Positions 1-9,089 of a DNA stretch of 64,000 bases are shown here, piece after piece; position 1 is the stretch's first letter; each line of letters opens with the position of its first letter. A program made the position numbers and the translations under genes. A model generated the notes under the pieces. The model worked only from the letters and a program-made list of their open reading frames with translations, searched no databases and was not told the DNA's origin. This DNA is from Pelobium manganitolerans (lineage in GTDB: Bacteria; Bacteroidota; Bacteroidia; Sphingobacteriales; Sphingobacteriaceae). Where the stretch lies: the NCBI RefSeq assembly GCF_003609575.1, contig NZ_MBTA01000004.1, positions 115,715-179,714 of the forward strand. Direction: 5' to 3'.

Positions 1-1933
1 GATACTTTTAACCGTCTGTTTTTTTGTTTTCAGTAGCTCGTATGCACAAACCGGGCAAAGCAAAATCGACAGCCTAAAACGCTTACTTAACCAAAGCGAT
101 AACGACTCCTTAAAAATCCACTATAAGCTTTTGATTGGAGACGAATTCAGAAACATCAATTTAGATAGTGCTATTTTTTATAGAAACGACACAAAAAAAC
201 TGATAAAACACGATGGACTTTTAAAGAAAAGATGGGAACTTTTTGATACTTTCCTGATTGCCGAGCAAGGAGATTATAATCTTGCAATTAGAAAGACAGA
301 AGCACTGATTCCCTACTACAAAAACAGAAATGATTATGAAACCCTCGCAACAATCCACAATAGTTTAGGAATAGAATATGTAAGTCTTGGAGAGTTTAAC
401 CTGGCAGCAGACAATCTACAGAGAGCCTTAGAGTATGGAAAAAAAACAAACGACAAACATTCAATAGCGAGATCGAATTTCAATTTGGGTATTGTGTATT
501 TTGAAATCAAGGAATACAAAAAATCAAATGCCTGTTACCAAAAAGCCATACGTATATGTGAAGATATCGATTACCAGACCTATCTTGTATATTCCCTAAA
601 TAATTTGTCGAACAACTTAGTCCATCAAAAGAAATACAAAGAAGCCATCCCCTACGCTAAAAAAGTAGTAACAGAGTTTAAAAAAAACGGCAAAGAAAGG
701 CTATTAAGCTATCCTTATGTCAACCTGGGCACTGCATATAAGGGTTTAAAAAACTATCCCCTTTCAGAAGAATATTACCTAAAAGCCATCCGCATAAAGG
801 CAGACAACAAAGACGAAAAAGATCTGATCATTACACAAGGTTATCTTGCCGATTTGTACATGCAGCAGAACCGTATCGCTAAAGCCGAAAAAACCGCATT
901 AACGGCTTACAAAAATGCCCAGAAACTAAAACTTCTGCCCGAAATTGCCTCTACCTCTGAGATTTTAGCAAAAATTTACAGAATACAGGGCAAGTATCAG
1001 AAATCTGCCGATTTCTTCTCGATAAACAAATCAACACAAGACAGCTTGTTTGTTATCGAAAAGGCAAAGGAAACTTTCAGGCTACAAACAAAATACGAGA
1101 CCGCCGAAAAAGAAAAACAGATCCTAGCGCAACGGGCAAAAATAGCAGACCACCAGCTTGCGCTAAAAAACCGGGACTTCTGGATTTTTGGGTTAACGGC
1201 ATTGGCTATTATCATCGGGCTGATGGGCTTTTTGCTTTACAAACAGCAGGTGCTCAAAAACATCAAACAGCAGAAAGATAACGAGCTGAAACTGGCGCTG
1301 GAGAAAATCGGAACACAGAACCGCTTGCAGGAACAGCGACTGTCAATATCACGGGATTTACATGACAATATCGGGGCACAGCTATCGTTTATCGTTTCCG
1401 CTATAGACACCATTAAATATTATGTTGCCGATAAAAACGAGCAACTGACAGGCAGGTTAAGCAATGTCGGTACTTTTGCCAAAGAAACCATTCAGGAGCT
1501 TCGAGATACCATTTGGGCAATGAACAAGTCGGGCATTACCGTAAAAGACCTGCAAAGCCGTATTGCCAACTTTATCGAAAAAGCCAAACATTCCTATCCC
1601 AACATTCGTATTTCGTTGGTAACGGATAAAAATATACCGGATGATACAGCATTCACAGGATTGCAGGGGCTGAATATTTTCCGCATTGTACAGGAAGCCA
1701 CCAACAATGCCCTGAAATATGCCCAAGCCGAACAGATAGAAATACGGATAAGCAAAGAAGATGACAATATCCATTTCCAGATAACAGACAACGGCAAAGG
1801 CTTCGTAGAAAAAGACGTGGAGGCAGGCAACGGACTGTTGAATATGCGGAAACGGGCTTCGGAGCTGGGCGATGAATTAGCGTTAAGTTCCACAGCAGGT
1901 CGTGGAACGAGTGTGTCGTTTGGAGTGAAATAA
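1..1933 (+). CDS. TPR-containing membrane sensor histidine kinase, 5' partial
   Basis: The reading frame is open from base 2, so the start lies left of the window; the TTG at 131 is internal. The visible N-terminus is hydrophobic and ends in SSSYAQ, which looks like the end of a signal peptide. Several tetratricopeptide repeats follow, then one membrane helix (FWIFGLTALAIIIGLMGFLLY, about 1175-1240) and a coiled linker. The HisKA_3 motif ISRDLHDNIGAQL holds the likely phospho-acceptor His, and a HATPase domain carries an N-box (QEATNNALKYA), DNGKGF and GNGLLNMRKRA. This is the usual Bacteroidota layout in which periplasmic TPRs sense an unknown ligand. The response regulator starts 17 bp downstream, so the two form a two-component pair. 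Confidence 0.9.
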   Translation, partial: ILLTVCFFVFSSSYAQTGQSKIDSLKRLLNQSDNDSLKIHYKLLIGDEFRNINLDSAIFYRNDTKKLIKHDGLLKKRWELFDTFLIAEQGDYNLAIRKTEALIPYYKNRNDYETLATIHNSLGIEYVSLGEFNLAADNLQRALEYGKKTNDKHSIARSNFNLGIVYFEIKEYKKSNACYQKAIRICEDIDYQTYLVYSLNNLSNNLVHQKKYKEAIPYAKKVVTEFKKNGKERLLSYPYVNLGTAYKGLKNYPLSEEYYLKAIRIKADNKDEKDLIITQGYLADLYMQQNRIAKAEKTALTAYKNAQKLKLLPEIASTSEILAKIYRIQGKYQKSADFFSINKSTQDSLFVIEKAKETFRLQTKYETAEKEKQILAQRAKIADHQLALKNRDFWIFGLTALAIIIGLMGFLLYKQQVLKNIKQQKDNELKLALEKIGTQNRLQEQRLSISRDLHDNIGAQLSFIVSAIDTIKYYVADKNEQLTGRLSNVGTFAKETIQELRDTIWAMNKSGITVKDLQSRIANFIEKAKHSYPNIRISLVTDKNIPDDTAFTGLQGLNIFRIVQEATNNALKYAQAEQIEIRISKEDDNIHFQITDNGKGFVEKDVEAGNGLLNMRKRASELGDELALSSTAGRGTSVSFGVK

Positions 1934-1950
1934 CCCATAAGTATTTAGTT

Positions 1951-2601
1951 ATGAAAATACGCATAGCCGTTATAGAAGACAATAATTTCCTGATAAAAAG
2001 TGTAAAAGAAAAACTTTCGTTTTTTGAAGACATAAGCATTTCCTTTACCGCCAACAACGGTCTGGAATGTATGGACAAGCTCAATGAAAACCGTCAGACA
2101 GACCTTATCCTTATGGATATCGAAATGCCCAAACAAAACGGCATTGAAGCAACCGCTTTGGTCAAGCAAAAATATCCGCAGATTAAAATCATTATGCTTA
2201 CCGTTTTTGATGATGACGAGAATATTTTTAAGGCAATACAGGCGGGTGCCGATGGGTATTTGCTTAAAGATGTTTCTGCGCAGGAACTGTATTTGGCCAT
2301 TGTTCAAACTTTGGAGGGCGGTGCAGCAATGACACCCTCTATAGCCAGAAAGGCGATAAATCTTTTACGCAGTCCACTAACTTCGCAGTTGCATGAACAC
2401 CACTTGAACCACGATCTGTCCGAGCGAGAAATTGAAATATTAGAGCAATTGGCGGTTGGCTTGCCTTATACCGCAATCGCGGAAAATTTATTTATTTCAC
2501 CGTCTACCGTACGTCGGCATATCGAAAATATTTACCGCAAACTGCAAGTACATTCGAAAGTAGAGGCCGTGAACATCGCCAAAAGCAAGCGAGTGATATA
2601 A
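1951..2601 (+). CDS. NarL/FixJ-family response regulator
   Basis: 216 residues, a usual length for the family. The N-terminal receiver domain has the acidic pocket (IEDNN), the phospho-acceptor Asp in LILMDIEMP, and the conserved Lys in LLKDVS. A LuxR-type helix-turn-helix at the C-terminus (LSEREIEILEQLAVG to VEAVNIAKSKRVI) binds DNA. It is the cytoplasmic partner of the upstream histidine kinase and probably shares its transcript, which ends at a hairpin near 2727. The target genes cannot be told from the sequence. Confidence 0.92.
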   Translation: MKIRIAVIEDNNFLIKSVKEKLSFFEDISISFTANNGLECMDKLNENRQTDLILMDIEMPKQNGIEATALVKQKYPQIKIIMLTVFDDDENIFKAIQAGADGYLLKDVSAQELYLAIVQTLEGGAAMTPSIARKAINLLRSPLTSQLHEHHLNHDLSEREIEILEQLAVGLPYTAIAENLFISPSTVRRHIENIYRKLQVHSKVEAVNIAKSKRVI

Positions 2602-2726
2602 CTGGTAGAGAATTAGCTAAAGATGCTTTCTCAAAGGACGGCCTTTTTATTCCTAAAAAATCATTCCATTTTTATTATACATACTTGATTTTTTTAACAC
2701 GAATAGAAAATTTTTATAATAAAAAA

Positions 2727-2760
2727 GCTGCCTCAATTGTTTTTCGAGACAGCCTCTTTT
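2727..2760 (+). terminator. Hairpin terminator, probably bidirectional
   Basis: GCTGCCTC (2727-2734) pairs with GAGACAGC (2746-2753) with one mismatch. The hairpin is preceded by an A-run and followed by a T-rich stretch, so it can end both the response-regulator transcript and the convergent FKBP gene. Confidence 0.7.
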
Positions 2761-2782
2761 TAATTTTATAGATACACTCAGC

Positions 2783-3742
2783 TTATTGCGCCGGCGCTAC
2801 CGGAGCCGGAGCTGCCGGTGCTTCGTTTTTCTGGATAACGTTTACCAGTTCCAATTCAAAAATCAGTGGAGTAAACGGACCAATCATACCGCCTGGCATT
2901 CCTCTGTCGCCGTAACCTAATTTAGATGGGATAATAACGGTAGCTTTACCGCCTTTTTTCATGTGCATTACGCCTTCATCAAAACCTGGAATTACATTTC
3001 CTTTGCCAATAATTAGGCTTAGTGGCTGGTAAGGTGCGCGTGCCGGATTAAAAATATTCGCTTTTTTAGCTTCTGCCTCAACGCTGGTATCAAACACTTT
3101 GCCCGATAGCAATTTGCCGGTGTAGTTAACTACAACGCTATCACCTGCAACCGGCTGAACGCCAGTGCCAGCAGTAGTGGTGGCAATAAATAAACCTGAA
3201 GGCAAGGTCTCTGCCTTAATGCTGTTTTTATCCAAGTATTTTTTGATATTACCCGCTTCGGCGTTTTTAGCTTTGTCGCCTTCTGCTTTAAAGTAGTTTT
3301 CTATTTTTTCTTGGAAAGCCTGTTGGTTAGCCGTGTCTTTGTGGATTACCTCCTCAATTTTTACGGTGTAAATGATGTATTTACCTTTGATGCCTTGTGG
3401 CTTCGGCTGGCCTTTAGCTTCGGCCGAGTCTAAATCAATTTTGAAAGTTGCGCTATCGCCTTTGCTCAACAATTTAATGGCGTAAAATAAATCACCGTCA
3501 TAAGATGGTTTAGATACAAAAGTTTGCGACGGGCGGTCTAACTCGTAAGAATTATATAAAACGGAGTCGCCATCTGTTTTAGCGATGATGTTTAAGCTGA
3601 TAAAATCGCCATCCGCAATGGAATCGCTTTTCACATCATCATGAATGTTGTACATTAAACCCGCAGGGCCTTTTTTAAAACCTCCGTTACAAGCCGCAAA
3701 ACCAAGTGCCGCTACGGATAAAATCAATAATCCTTTTTTCAT
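2783..3742 (-). CDS. FKBP-type peptidyl-prolyl isomerase lipoprotein
   Basis: 319 residues. The N-terminus is a lipoprotein signal with lipobox-like LGFAAC, so the protein is probably anchored in the cell envelope. A degenerate N-terminal FKBP-like region is followed by a well-conserved C-terminal FKBP domain (about residues 195-300: VVVNYTGKLLSGKVFDTS, IGKGNVIPGFDEGVMHMKKGG, LGYGDRG, LIFELELVNV). The tail is rich in Ala and Pro. It should catalyse proline cis-trans isomerisation of envelope proteins. Its start codon lies at the edge of a tandemly duplicated 55-bp unit (3736-3880). Confidence 0.88.
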   Translation of the reverse strand: MKKGLLILSVAALGFAACNGGFKKGPAGLMYNIHDDVKSDSIADGDFISLNIIAKTDGDSVLYNSYELDRPSQTFVSKPSYDGDLFYAIKLLSKGDSATFKIDLDSAEAKGQPKPQGIKGKYIIYTVKIEEVIHKDTANQQAFQEKIENYFKAEGDKAKNAEAGNIKKYLDKNSIKAETLPSGLFIATTTAGTGVQPVAGDSVVVNYTGKLLSGKVFDTSVEAEAKKANIFNPARAPYQPLSLIIGKGNVIPGFDEGVMHMKKGGKATVIIPSKLGYGDRGMPGGMIGPFTPLIFELELVNVIQKNEAPAAPAPVAPAQ

Positions 3743-3880
3743 TCGTTATATATCTTTTTTTAATTGCATTCAAGAATCCCTTTCGGGATGTTTTCATTCG
3801 TTATATATCTTTTTTTAATTGCATTCAAGAATCCCTTTCGGGATTTTTTCATTTATATTTATTCGTTTTTAATTGCATTC
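3736..3880. repeat. Tandem 55-bp duplication spanning the FKBP start codon and leader
   Basis: The 54-bp block 3736-3789 is repeated at 3791-3844 (period 55), and a shorter diverged third copy lies at 3845-3880. Each copy includes ATG-AAAA of the minus strand and ATCCC-TTTC-GGGAT, which in the minus-strand RNA folds to a CCC-GAAA-GGG hairpin with a GNRA-type loop. The duplication places extra upstream ATG codons in the FKBP leader. Confidence 0.9.
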
Positions 3881-3936
3881 TGTTAACGGCCACCGTCGTC
3901 TTTGCTCTTTACTCTTTAATCCTTGCTCCCTACAAA

Positions 3937-4947
3937 CTACTGCAAAAGCAAATTTTTATATTCGGGCAAAACCGCTTTAAACTGTGCAACCACCGTTTCT
4001 AACGACTCGTCTGATTGCCCGCCTGCAGCGTTTCTGTGCCCCCCGCCATTGAAATATTTTTTACAGATTTCATTTGCAGGGAAAGTACCAACCGAGCGCA
4101 AAGATAATTTTATTTTGTCTTTACGTTCAACAATAAAAGCAGCTAATTTAATTCCGCTTAAAGAGAGGGCATAGTTTACAATTCCTTCGGTTTCACCTGT
4201 TTGGATGTCAAATTTTGCGATATCCTCTTTGCTGGCGGTAATCAATGCCGTATTATATTCGCGCAGTACTTCCAGTTTGTTGCTTAAGCAATAGCCCAAA
4301 AAGCGTAAACGACCTTCAGAAGCATTGTCGAACACGTTTTGGTGTATCCGCCAGTTTTCGGCGCCAGCTTCTATCAATACGGCTACAATGCGGTGCAAAT
4401 TTGCGGTAACATTAGGGAAGCGGAACGATCCGGAATCGGTCATGATGCCGGTGTACAAGCAGGTAGCAACGTCTTTATTAATTAGCTCGCCGTCATTCAG
4501 CAAGTTCACAATAAAATCATAAATCAGTTCGGCAGTAGCGCAAGCGTTGATGTTCCAATGTCTAAAATCGTCAAACCCTTCTGGCTCCAGATGATGGTCT
4601 ATCATCACTTTTATCGCCTTCGCTTTGCGCACCTCTTCGCCAAGCTCGTTAATCCGCGAAAGCGTATTAAAATCTAAGCAAAAAATAAGATCGGCATCTG
4701 CAACTAAAGCTTGGCTTTCGGCTACCGCATCAGTATAAATAATAACCTCTGGATTATTGGGTAGCCATTGCAAAAAGTAAGGATAATCTGTTGGACTGAT
4801 CACTTTTACATGATGGCCTTTTTGGATTAGATAATTGTATAATCCTAAAGACGAGCCCATTGCGTCGCCATCTGGCTTGTGGTGCGTGGTAATTACAATT
4901 TTGCAGGTTTCAGCTAGTTTCGCTTTCAGCGCATTTAAGTCAATCAT
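3937..4947 (-). CDS. DHH/DHHA1 phosphoesterase (NrnA-like oligoribonuclease / pAp phosphatase)
   Basis: About 336 residues from the ATG at 4947, where MIDLNALKAKL is the expected N-terminus; an ATG 30 bp upstream is less likely. The DHH domain has ITTHHKPDGDAMGS, a metal-binding Asp in LIFCLDFN and the DHH triad in VMIDHHLEPEG. The C-terminal DHHA1 domain has the GGGHRNAAGG motif. NrnA-family enzymes degrade short oligoribonucleotides and pAp with Mn2+ in the cytoplasm. The gene is divergent from ndk. Confidence 0.9.
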   Translation of the reverse strand: MIDLNALKAKLAETCKIVITTHHKPDGDAMGSSLGLYNYLIQKGHHVKVISPTDYPYFLQWLPNNPEVIIYTDAVAESQALVADADLIFCLDFNTLSRINELGEEVRKAKAIKVMIDHHLEPEGFDDFRHWNINACATAELIYDFIVNLLNDGELINKDVATCLYTGIMTDSGSFRFPNVTANLHRIVAVLIEAGAENWRIHQNVFDNASEGRLRFLGYCLSNKLEVLREYNTALITASKEDIAKFDIQTGETEGIVNYALSLSGIKLAAFIVERKDKIKLSLRSVGTFPANEICKKYFNGGGHRNAAGGQSDESLETVVAQFKAVLPEYKNLLLQ

Positions 4948-5002
4948 CTGGCTATATAAGATGGCGAAGTTAATCAAATCATCCGAAAATTATATCAATA
5001 CT

Positions 5003-5032
5003 TTTGGATACGATTTTAAAAACCTACTTTTG
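5003..5032 (+). promoter_or_regulatory. Bacteroidota-type promoter of ndk
   Basis: TTTG at 5003-5006 (-33 element), an 18-bp spacer and TACTTTTG at 5025-5032 match the Bacteroidota consensus TTTG-N17-23-TAnnTTTG. The ndk ATG lies about 20 bp further on. Confidence 0.75.
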
Positions 5033-5053
5033 CTGCAATTTTAAAAATCAAGC

Positions 5054-5473
5054 ATGACAACGAACAGAACTTTTACCATGATTAAGCCTGATGCGGTAGC
5101 TAACGGGCACATTGGCGCTATTTTAAATGATATTATCAACGGCGGTTTTAAAATTATCGCGATGAAATACACCCAGCTAAGCAAAGAAAAAGCTGGCGAG
5201 TTTTATGCAGTGCACAAAGAACGCGGTTTTTACGGCGAGCTGGTAGACTTTATGTCTTCTGGACCTATTGTAGCGGCAATTTTGGAAAAAGACAACGCTG
5301 TTGAAGATTTCAGAAAATTAATTGGTGCTACCAATCCTGCAGAAGCGGCAGAAGGTACCATCCGTCAAAAGTATGCGAAATCAATTGATGCAAACGCAGT
5401 ACACGGATCAGACTCTGATGAGAACGCTAAAATTGAAGGCGATTTCTTTTTTGCTGCCGACGAGCGCTTCTAA
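5054..5473 (+). CDS. ndk: Nucleoside diphosphate kinase
   Basis: 139 residues, full length. It opens with [12 protein letters not shown] and carries the active-site His in NAVHGSDS (H117), the residue phosphorylated during transfer of the gamma phosphate from ATP to NDPs. The C-terminus ([12 protein letters not shown]) is complete. It stands alone between its own promoter (5003-5032) and a strong terminator (5494-5529). Confidence 0.97.
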   Translation: MTTNRTFTMIKPDAVANGHIGAILNDIINGGFKIIAMKYTQLSKEKAGEFYAVHKERGFYGELVDFMSSGPIVAAILEKDNAVEDFRKLIGATNPAEAAEGTIRQKYAKSIDANAVHGSDSDENAKIEGDFFFAADERF

Positions 5474-5493
5474 GATTTTAAACTAGGTTATAA

Positions 5494-5529
5494 AAAAAGC
5501 GGCGAACCTTATGGTTCAGCCGCTTTTTT
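5494..5529 (+). terminator. Rho-independent terminator of ndk
   Basis: AGCGGC-GAACC (5498-5508), loop TTAT, then GGTTC-A-GCCGCT (5513-5524) followed by a T-run. The A-run on the other side lets it also serve the convergent SIMPL gene. Confidence 0.9.
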
Positions 5530-5571
5530 GGTTTTAGTATTGGCTGACTAGCTGTTCACCAATCACTTTTA

Positions 5572-6264
5572 TTATTTAATCTCAAATACCGCCCTAATGT
5601 TCACGCTAATTTTAATGGTTTTAAAATCAATAGGGGAGGCTGCATCGGCAGACTCAAAAGACTGTGTTTTTAGCATAGCCGTGCGGTAAATAGGTTGCGG
5701 AAAACTGCTATTGTCCGATTCGCTGATTTCTATTACACCCCACAATTTTTCCCCGATAGCTTCTACCAAATAGGTGGCTTTCTCTTTCGCCTGCCTCAAG
5801 GCTTTAATTTTTAACTCTTTTTTAAGCTCGTCTTCTTTAGAGTAAGCATAACGCTCAATGTTAGAGTAAGCAATTCCTTTCGGGTCCAACGCAGCAATCA
5901 AAGCATTAAACTTATTTAAGTCTTTTACCTTAATGCTGTATTGTTTAGAAGCTAAAAAGGCAGGGTCTTTCTTTTTATCCCAATAATTGTTGTAAGCGTT
6001 AATGTTGTTGATCATAAAATCTTCTTGCGCAATGCCCGCTTTAGTAACTGCTTTTTGCAATTGCGCTTCAAGCTCATCGATACCAACTTTGTTTTTATTG
6101 TCTTTCATGTACTCTTTTAAAGAGATGCCGATGTAAATTTCATCTGGAGTAACTTCCTGTTCGGCGCTGCCGCTTACCTCTATTTTTTTACGTAAGTCGG
6201 CGTTTTGGGCAAATAATGAAGTGCTAGCAAAAGCTATGATTGCAATTAAGAGGAACTTTTTCAT
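5572..6264 (-). CDS. SIMPL (DUF541) domain secreted protein
   Basis: 230 residues with a clear signal peptide (MKKFLLIAIIAFASTSLFAQ). The start of the mature part, VSGSAEQEVTPDEIYIGISLKEY, is the typical opening of SIMPL-domain proteins, and the family pattern of alternating charged strands continues to the end. Family members sit in the periplasm or outer membrane and have been linked to stress or signalling complexes, but no enzymatic role is established. It is a single-gene unit, convergent with ndk. Confidence 0.82.
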   Translation of the reverse strand: MKKFLLIAIIAFASTSLFAQNADLRKKIEVSGSAEQEVTPDEIYIGISLKEYMKDNKNKVGIDELEAQLQKAVTKAGIAQEDFMINNINAYNNYWDKKKDPAFLASKQYSIKVKDLNKFNALIAALDPKGIAYSNIERYAYSKEDELKKELKIKALRQAKEKATYLVEAIGEKLWGVIEISESDNSSFPQPIYRTAMLKTQSFESADAASPIDFKTIKISVNIRAVFEIK

Positions 6265-6433
6265 CTGATTATTGTTTTAAGGGTTTTAAAAATATGTGCC
6301 CGCAGTAAACATCTTTTTGTAATATTGAGCTGTATAGGGCATGGTTTCGTTATTATTATTCTTTTTAGTTTTAATAGAGATGTAATTTTAATGCCAATTC
6401 CATAAAGGAGATTTTATTTAAATATTTTTTGTG

Positions 6434-6919
6434 ATGATACGTTTTGCTAAGTTTTTATGTCTGATGCTATTGTCTGCTTTTGTGTTTGCACAAGAGCCAG
6501 CTCAAAAAATGCCCGATTTTGATTTCGTAAACGTAAAAGGCGGACATACCACGCAGGCCGATTTGGATAAAAATAAAAAGACCCTAATTGTGTTTTTTGA
6601 TGCAACCTGTCCGCATTGCCAAAAAGCTTCGGCTTTTTTTAATATGCATTTAAAAGAGCTTTCAAAGGTGAATGTGTTGTTTGTTACTTTAGATGAGCAA
6701 AAATCCATCAATATGTTTATGCAACAATACGCGCCATTAATCCCCAACGCTACAAACGTAAAAATTTTACGAGATACCAATTACGCTTTTGTGCCTACCT
6801 TTTTGCCAAAGCGTTATCCGGCAATTTACGTGTATGACCAAAAGAATCAGCTACAGCTTTATACCAATGACGATAAGGAGCTAGAGAAAGTTTTGCAAAC
6901 ACTAAGCGATAAATCTTAG
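6434..6919 (+). CDS. Secreted thioredoxin-fold protein with CPHC motif
   Basis: 161 residues from the ATG at 6434; a GTG lies one codon earlier. A signal peptide (FLCLMLLSAFVFAQ) is followed by a TlpA/AhpC-like thioredoxin fold with the redox motif DATCPHCQKAS and the cis-Pro loop region LPKRYPAIYVYD. It probably acts in periplasmic thiol-disulfide exchange. The stop codon overlaps that of the convergent SelW-like gene by three bases. Confidence 0.85.
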   Translation: MIRFAKFLCLMLLSAFVFAQEPAQKMPDFDFVNVKGGHTTQADLDKNKKTLIVFFDATCPHCQKASAFFNMHLKELSKVNVLFVTLDEQKSINMFMQQYAPLIPNATNVKILRDTNYAFVPTFLPKRYPAIYVYDQKNQLQLYTNDDKELEKVLQTLSDKS

Positions 6920-7200
6920 TGCTTATCTGTGTGGCCTAAGCTTTTTTCGGGATTAACTTTATCGCGTACCAATTTTTTCAGTTCCTTTATTTCCGGAAAA
7001 CGTCCTTCGCGTTTTCTATCGAAAATAAGGCCGGTATTCACAGATACTTTAAACGTACCCGCAAGCTCCGCTGGCGCTAAAAAAACACCTTCCAAATCAT
7101 CAGAAAAAGTAGTTAATAATTCTTGCGCCATATAAGCAGCGCGCAACAGCCAGCCGCATTTTGGGCAATATTCTATTCTTACACTAGGTTTTTGTTCCAT
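6916..7200 (-). CDS. SelT/SelW/SelH-family (Rdx) thioredoxin-like protein, Cys form
   Basis: 94 residues from the ATG at 7200 (MEQKPSVRIEYCPKCGW). The open frame continues upstream but enters cobA. The CxxC motif CPKCGW stands where eukaryotic relatives have CxxU, so this is the cysteine version. The EGVFLAPAELAGTFKVSVNTGLIFDRK region fits the Rdx family. It is probably a cytoplasmic redox protein of unknown partner. It is divergent from cobA with only 43 bp between the starts. Confidence 0.87.
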   Translation of the reverse strand: MEQKPSVRIEYCPKCGWLLRAAYMAQELLTTFSDDLEGVFLAPAELAGTFKVSVNTGLIFDRKREGRFPEIKELKKLVRDKVNPEKSLGHTDKH

Positions 7201-7218
7201 CTTTGTGGCGCGTGTATT

Positions 7219-7226
7219 TATATTTG
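7219..7226 (+). promoter_or_regulatory. -7 element of the cobA promoter
   Basis: TATATTTG matches TAnnTTTG exactly and lies 17 bp before the ATG at 7244. A TTTG at 7191-7194 could be the -33 element, although the spacer of 24 bp is long. Confidence 0.5.
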
Positions 7227-7243
7227 CGTTTTGCGATAAAGAT

Positions 7244-7954
7244 ATGGAATTAATAGTTGTGGGTGCAGGGCCGGGCGATCCGGAATTGGTAACGTTAAAA
7301 GCGATCAAAGCGTTGGAGCGGGCCGACGTTATTTTATACGATAATTTAGCCAATAAAGTACTCTTAGATTACAGAAAAGAAGGTTGCGAGCTGGTTTACG
7401 TAGGCAAAACGCCCTACAAAAAGTATAATAGCCAAGATGAAATAAACGCTTTAATTAAGCATTATGCCGACAGGTTTGAGGTGTTGGTGCGCTTAAAAGG
7501 CGGAGATCCGTTTGTGTTTGGTAGAGGCATGGAGGAATTGGCTTTTGCAAAATCTTACGGCATGAAAACCAGCTATATCCCAGGCATAACAAGCATGTTG
7601 GGCATCGGTTTAAGTGGCATTCCGCTAACGCACCGAGGAATAAGTGAAGGTTTTTGGGTAATAACAGGAACAAAAAAAGATGGTAGCTTATCTAAAGACA
7701 TACAGCTTGCTTTGCAAAGCAAAACCACGCTTGTTATTTACATGGGGATGAAAAATTTGCCGTTTATTGTTGAGGAGGCGGTTAAATTTGGTAAATCGAA
7801 CATCCCGGCGGCCATTATCCAAAATGCATCATTACCTAATATGAAAATGGCAAAAGGCACGGTTGTGCAATTGCCAGAACTGGTGAAAACGCACGGACTT
7901 ACACATCCTGCAATTATCGTAATTGGTGATGTAGTGGAACTGGCTGAGGGATAA
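7244..7954 (+). CDS. cobA: Uroporphyrinogen-III C-methyltransferase (SUMT)
   Basis: 236 residues from the ATG at 7244 (MELIVVGAGPGDPELVTLKA); the upstream GTG-like start precedes the promoter. The SAM-binding tetrapyrrole methylase motifs are present: GAGPGDPELVT, VRLKGGDPFVFGRG, PGITS and PLTHRG. The enzyme makes precorrin-2 from uroporphyrinogen III, the entry to siroheme. Siroheme is needed by the NirB encoded at 48.5 kb, so the two loci are linked functionally though not physically. No CysG-type dehydrogenase domain is attached. Confidence 0.93.
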   Translation: MELIVVGAGPGDPELVTLKAIKALERADVILYDNLANKVLLDYRKEGCELVYVGKTPYKKYNSQDEINALIKHYADRFEVLVRLKGGDPFVFGRGMEELAFAKSYGMKTSYIPGITSMLGIGLSGIPLTHRGISEGFWVITGTKKDGSLSKDIQLALQSKTTLVIYMGMKNLPFIVEEAVKFGKSNIPAAIIQNASLPNMKMAKGTVVQLPELVKTHGLTHPAIIVIGDVVELAEG

Positions 7955-8045
7955 AAGGTGCAAGGTTTATGGTTTAAGGTTTAGGGCGTAGGGTTTAAGT
8001 GGTCCAGCTATCCTTATTCTTTGATGCTTGTTCTTTTTGCTCTCT
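7955..8045. repeat. Degenerate word-like intergenic repeat
   Basis: Iterated GGTTTA/GGTTTAAG/GGGTTTAAG words (about 7 nt each) lie after cobA, followed by TTCTTTG/TTGTTC words before the fcl stop. It has no coding potential and resembles the other short-period gap sequences in this window. Confidence 0.6.
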
Positions 8046-8975
8046 TTAAACGTGTTTTTCCAAAAAATCTTGGTAAGCCAATTTAATACCTTCTCGTAAT
8101 TCTACTTTATGTTTCCAGCCTTTGCTGTGAAGTTTGCTTACGTCCATCAGTTTCCGCGGTGTGCCGTCTGGTTTACTGCTGTCAAAAGCCAGTTCGCCTT
8201 CAAAACCGATTATATCTTTAACTAGCAAAGCTAAATCTTTGATGGTTAAGTCTTCGCCGGTGCCCACATTAATCAAATGCGGTTCGTTATAGTTTTGCAT
8301 TAAATAGTAGCAAGCGTCGGCCAAATCATCCGCAAATAAAAACTCGCGCATGGGGCTTCCACTTCCCCAAATGGTTACCGTAGCATCTCCACGTTCTTTA
8401 GCTTCGTGAAACTTGCGTATCAAAGCCGGCAATACGTGCGAGTTTTGAGGGTGGTAATTATCATTATAACCGTATAAATTGGTTGGCATAGCCGATATAT
8501 AGTTGCAACCGTATTGTGCGCGGTAAGCATCGCACATTTTGATCCCCGTAATTTTTGCGATGGCATAAGGCTCATTAGTTTCCTCTAACAAACCAGTTAA
8601 TAGGTATTCCTCTTTTAAAGGTTGTGGCGCCATTTTAGGATAAATACAGCTGGAGCCTAAAAACATCAGTTTTTTAACGCCATTTAAATATGAGTGATGA
8701 ATTACATTGTTCTGGATCTGCAAATTATCGTACAAAAATTCTGCGCGATAGGTGTTGTTAGCTACAATTCCGCCAACTTTTGCGGCCGCCAAAAAAACGT
8801 ACTCTGGTTTTTCGCTTGCAAAAAAATCGGCCACAGCCTGCTGATTTCTTAAATCTAGTTCTTTGGAACTACGCGTTATAATGTTGGTATAACCTTCTTT
8901 TTGCAGCTTGCGCAAAATTGCAGAGCCCACCATGCCTCTGTGCCCGGCGATGTAAACTTTTGATGATTTTTCCAA
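8046..8975 (-). CDS. fcl: GDP-L-fucose synthase (NAD-dependent epimerase/dehydratase)
   Basis: About 309 residues. No ATG is available. A TTG at 8975 gives the family-typical start [20 protein letters not shown], while the TTG at 8999 falls inside the promoter -7 element (minus strand TATCTTTG, 8997-9004), so 8975 is preferred. The protein has the Rossmann motif [15 protein letters not shown], and the catalytic YxxxK in YAIAKITG. It makes GDP-L-fucose from GDP-4-keto-6-deoxymannose for polysaccharide synthesis. No gmd gene is adjacent. Confidence 0.9.
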   Translation of the reverse strand: MEKSSKVYIAGHRGMVGSAILRKLQKEGYTNIITRSSKELDLRNQQAVADFFASEKPEYVFLAAAKVGGIVANNTYRAEFLYDNLQIQNNVIHHSYLNGVKKLMFLGSSCIYPKMAPQPLKEEYLLTGLLEETNEPYAIAKITGIKMCDAYRAQYGCNYISAMPTNLYGYNDNYHPQNSHVLPALIRKFHEAKERGDATVTIWGSGSPMREFLFADDLADACYYLMQNYNEPHLINVGTGEDLTIKDLALLVKDIIGFEGELAFDSSKPDGTPRKLMDVSKLHSKGWKHKVELREGIKLAYQDFLEKHV

Positions 8976-8996
8976 AACGTAATTTTTATAAACGCC

Positions 8997-9004
8997 CAAA
9001 GATA
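8997..9004 (-). promoter_or_regulatory. -7 element of fcl
   Basis: TATCTTTG on the minus strand matches TAnnTTTG. It lies 21 bp upstream of the TTG at 8975 and helps decide the start of fcl. Confidence 0.5.
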
Positions 9005-9067
9005 AAGTATTGGACGGCTTTAGCAGCGATAGCCGAAGATATTTTTCGGTTAAACCGCCATATCCTT

Positions 9068-9075
9068 TATTTTTG
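9068..9075 (+). promoter_or_regulatory. -7 element of trmB
   Basis: TATTTTTG matches TAnnTTTG and ends 14 bp before the GTG start of trmB, so the leader would be very short. Confidence 0.5.
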
Positions 9076-9089
9076 CCAAAAAATTAGCT

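Noticed and set aside
131..2601. The left-edge kinase and regulator as RteA/RteB of the conjugative element
   Set aside because: RteB is an NtrC-type activator with an AAA domain, while this regulator is a short NarL-type protein. The pair is also 59 kb from the element edge, on the other side of core genes.
6916..7200. Selenoprotein of the SelW type
   Set aside because: The redox motif is CPKC with two normal Cys codons and there is no in-frame TGA.
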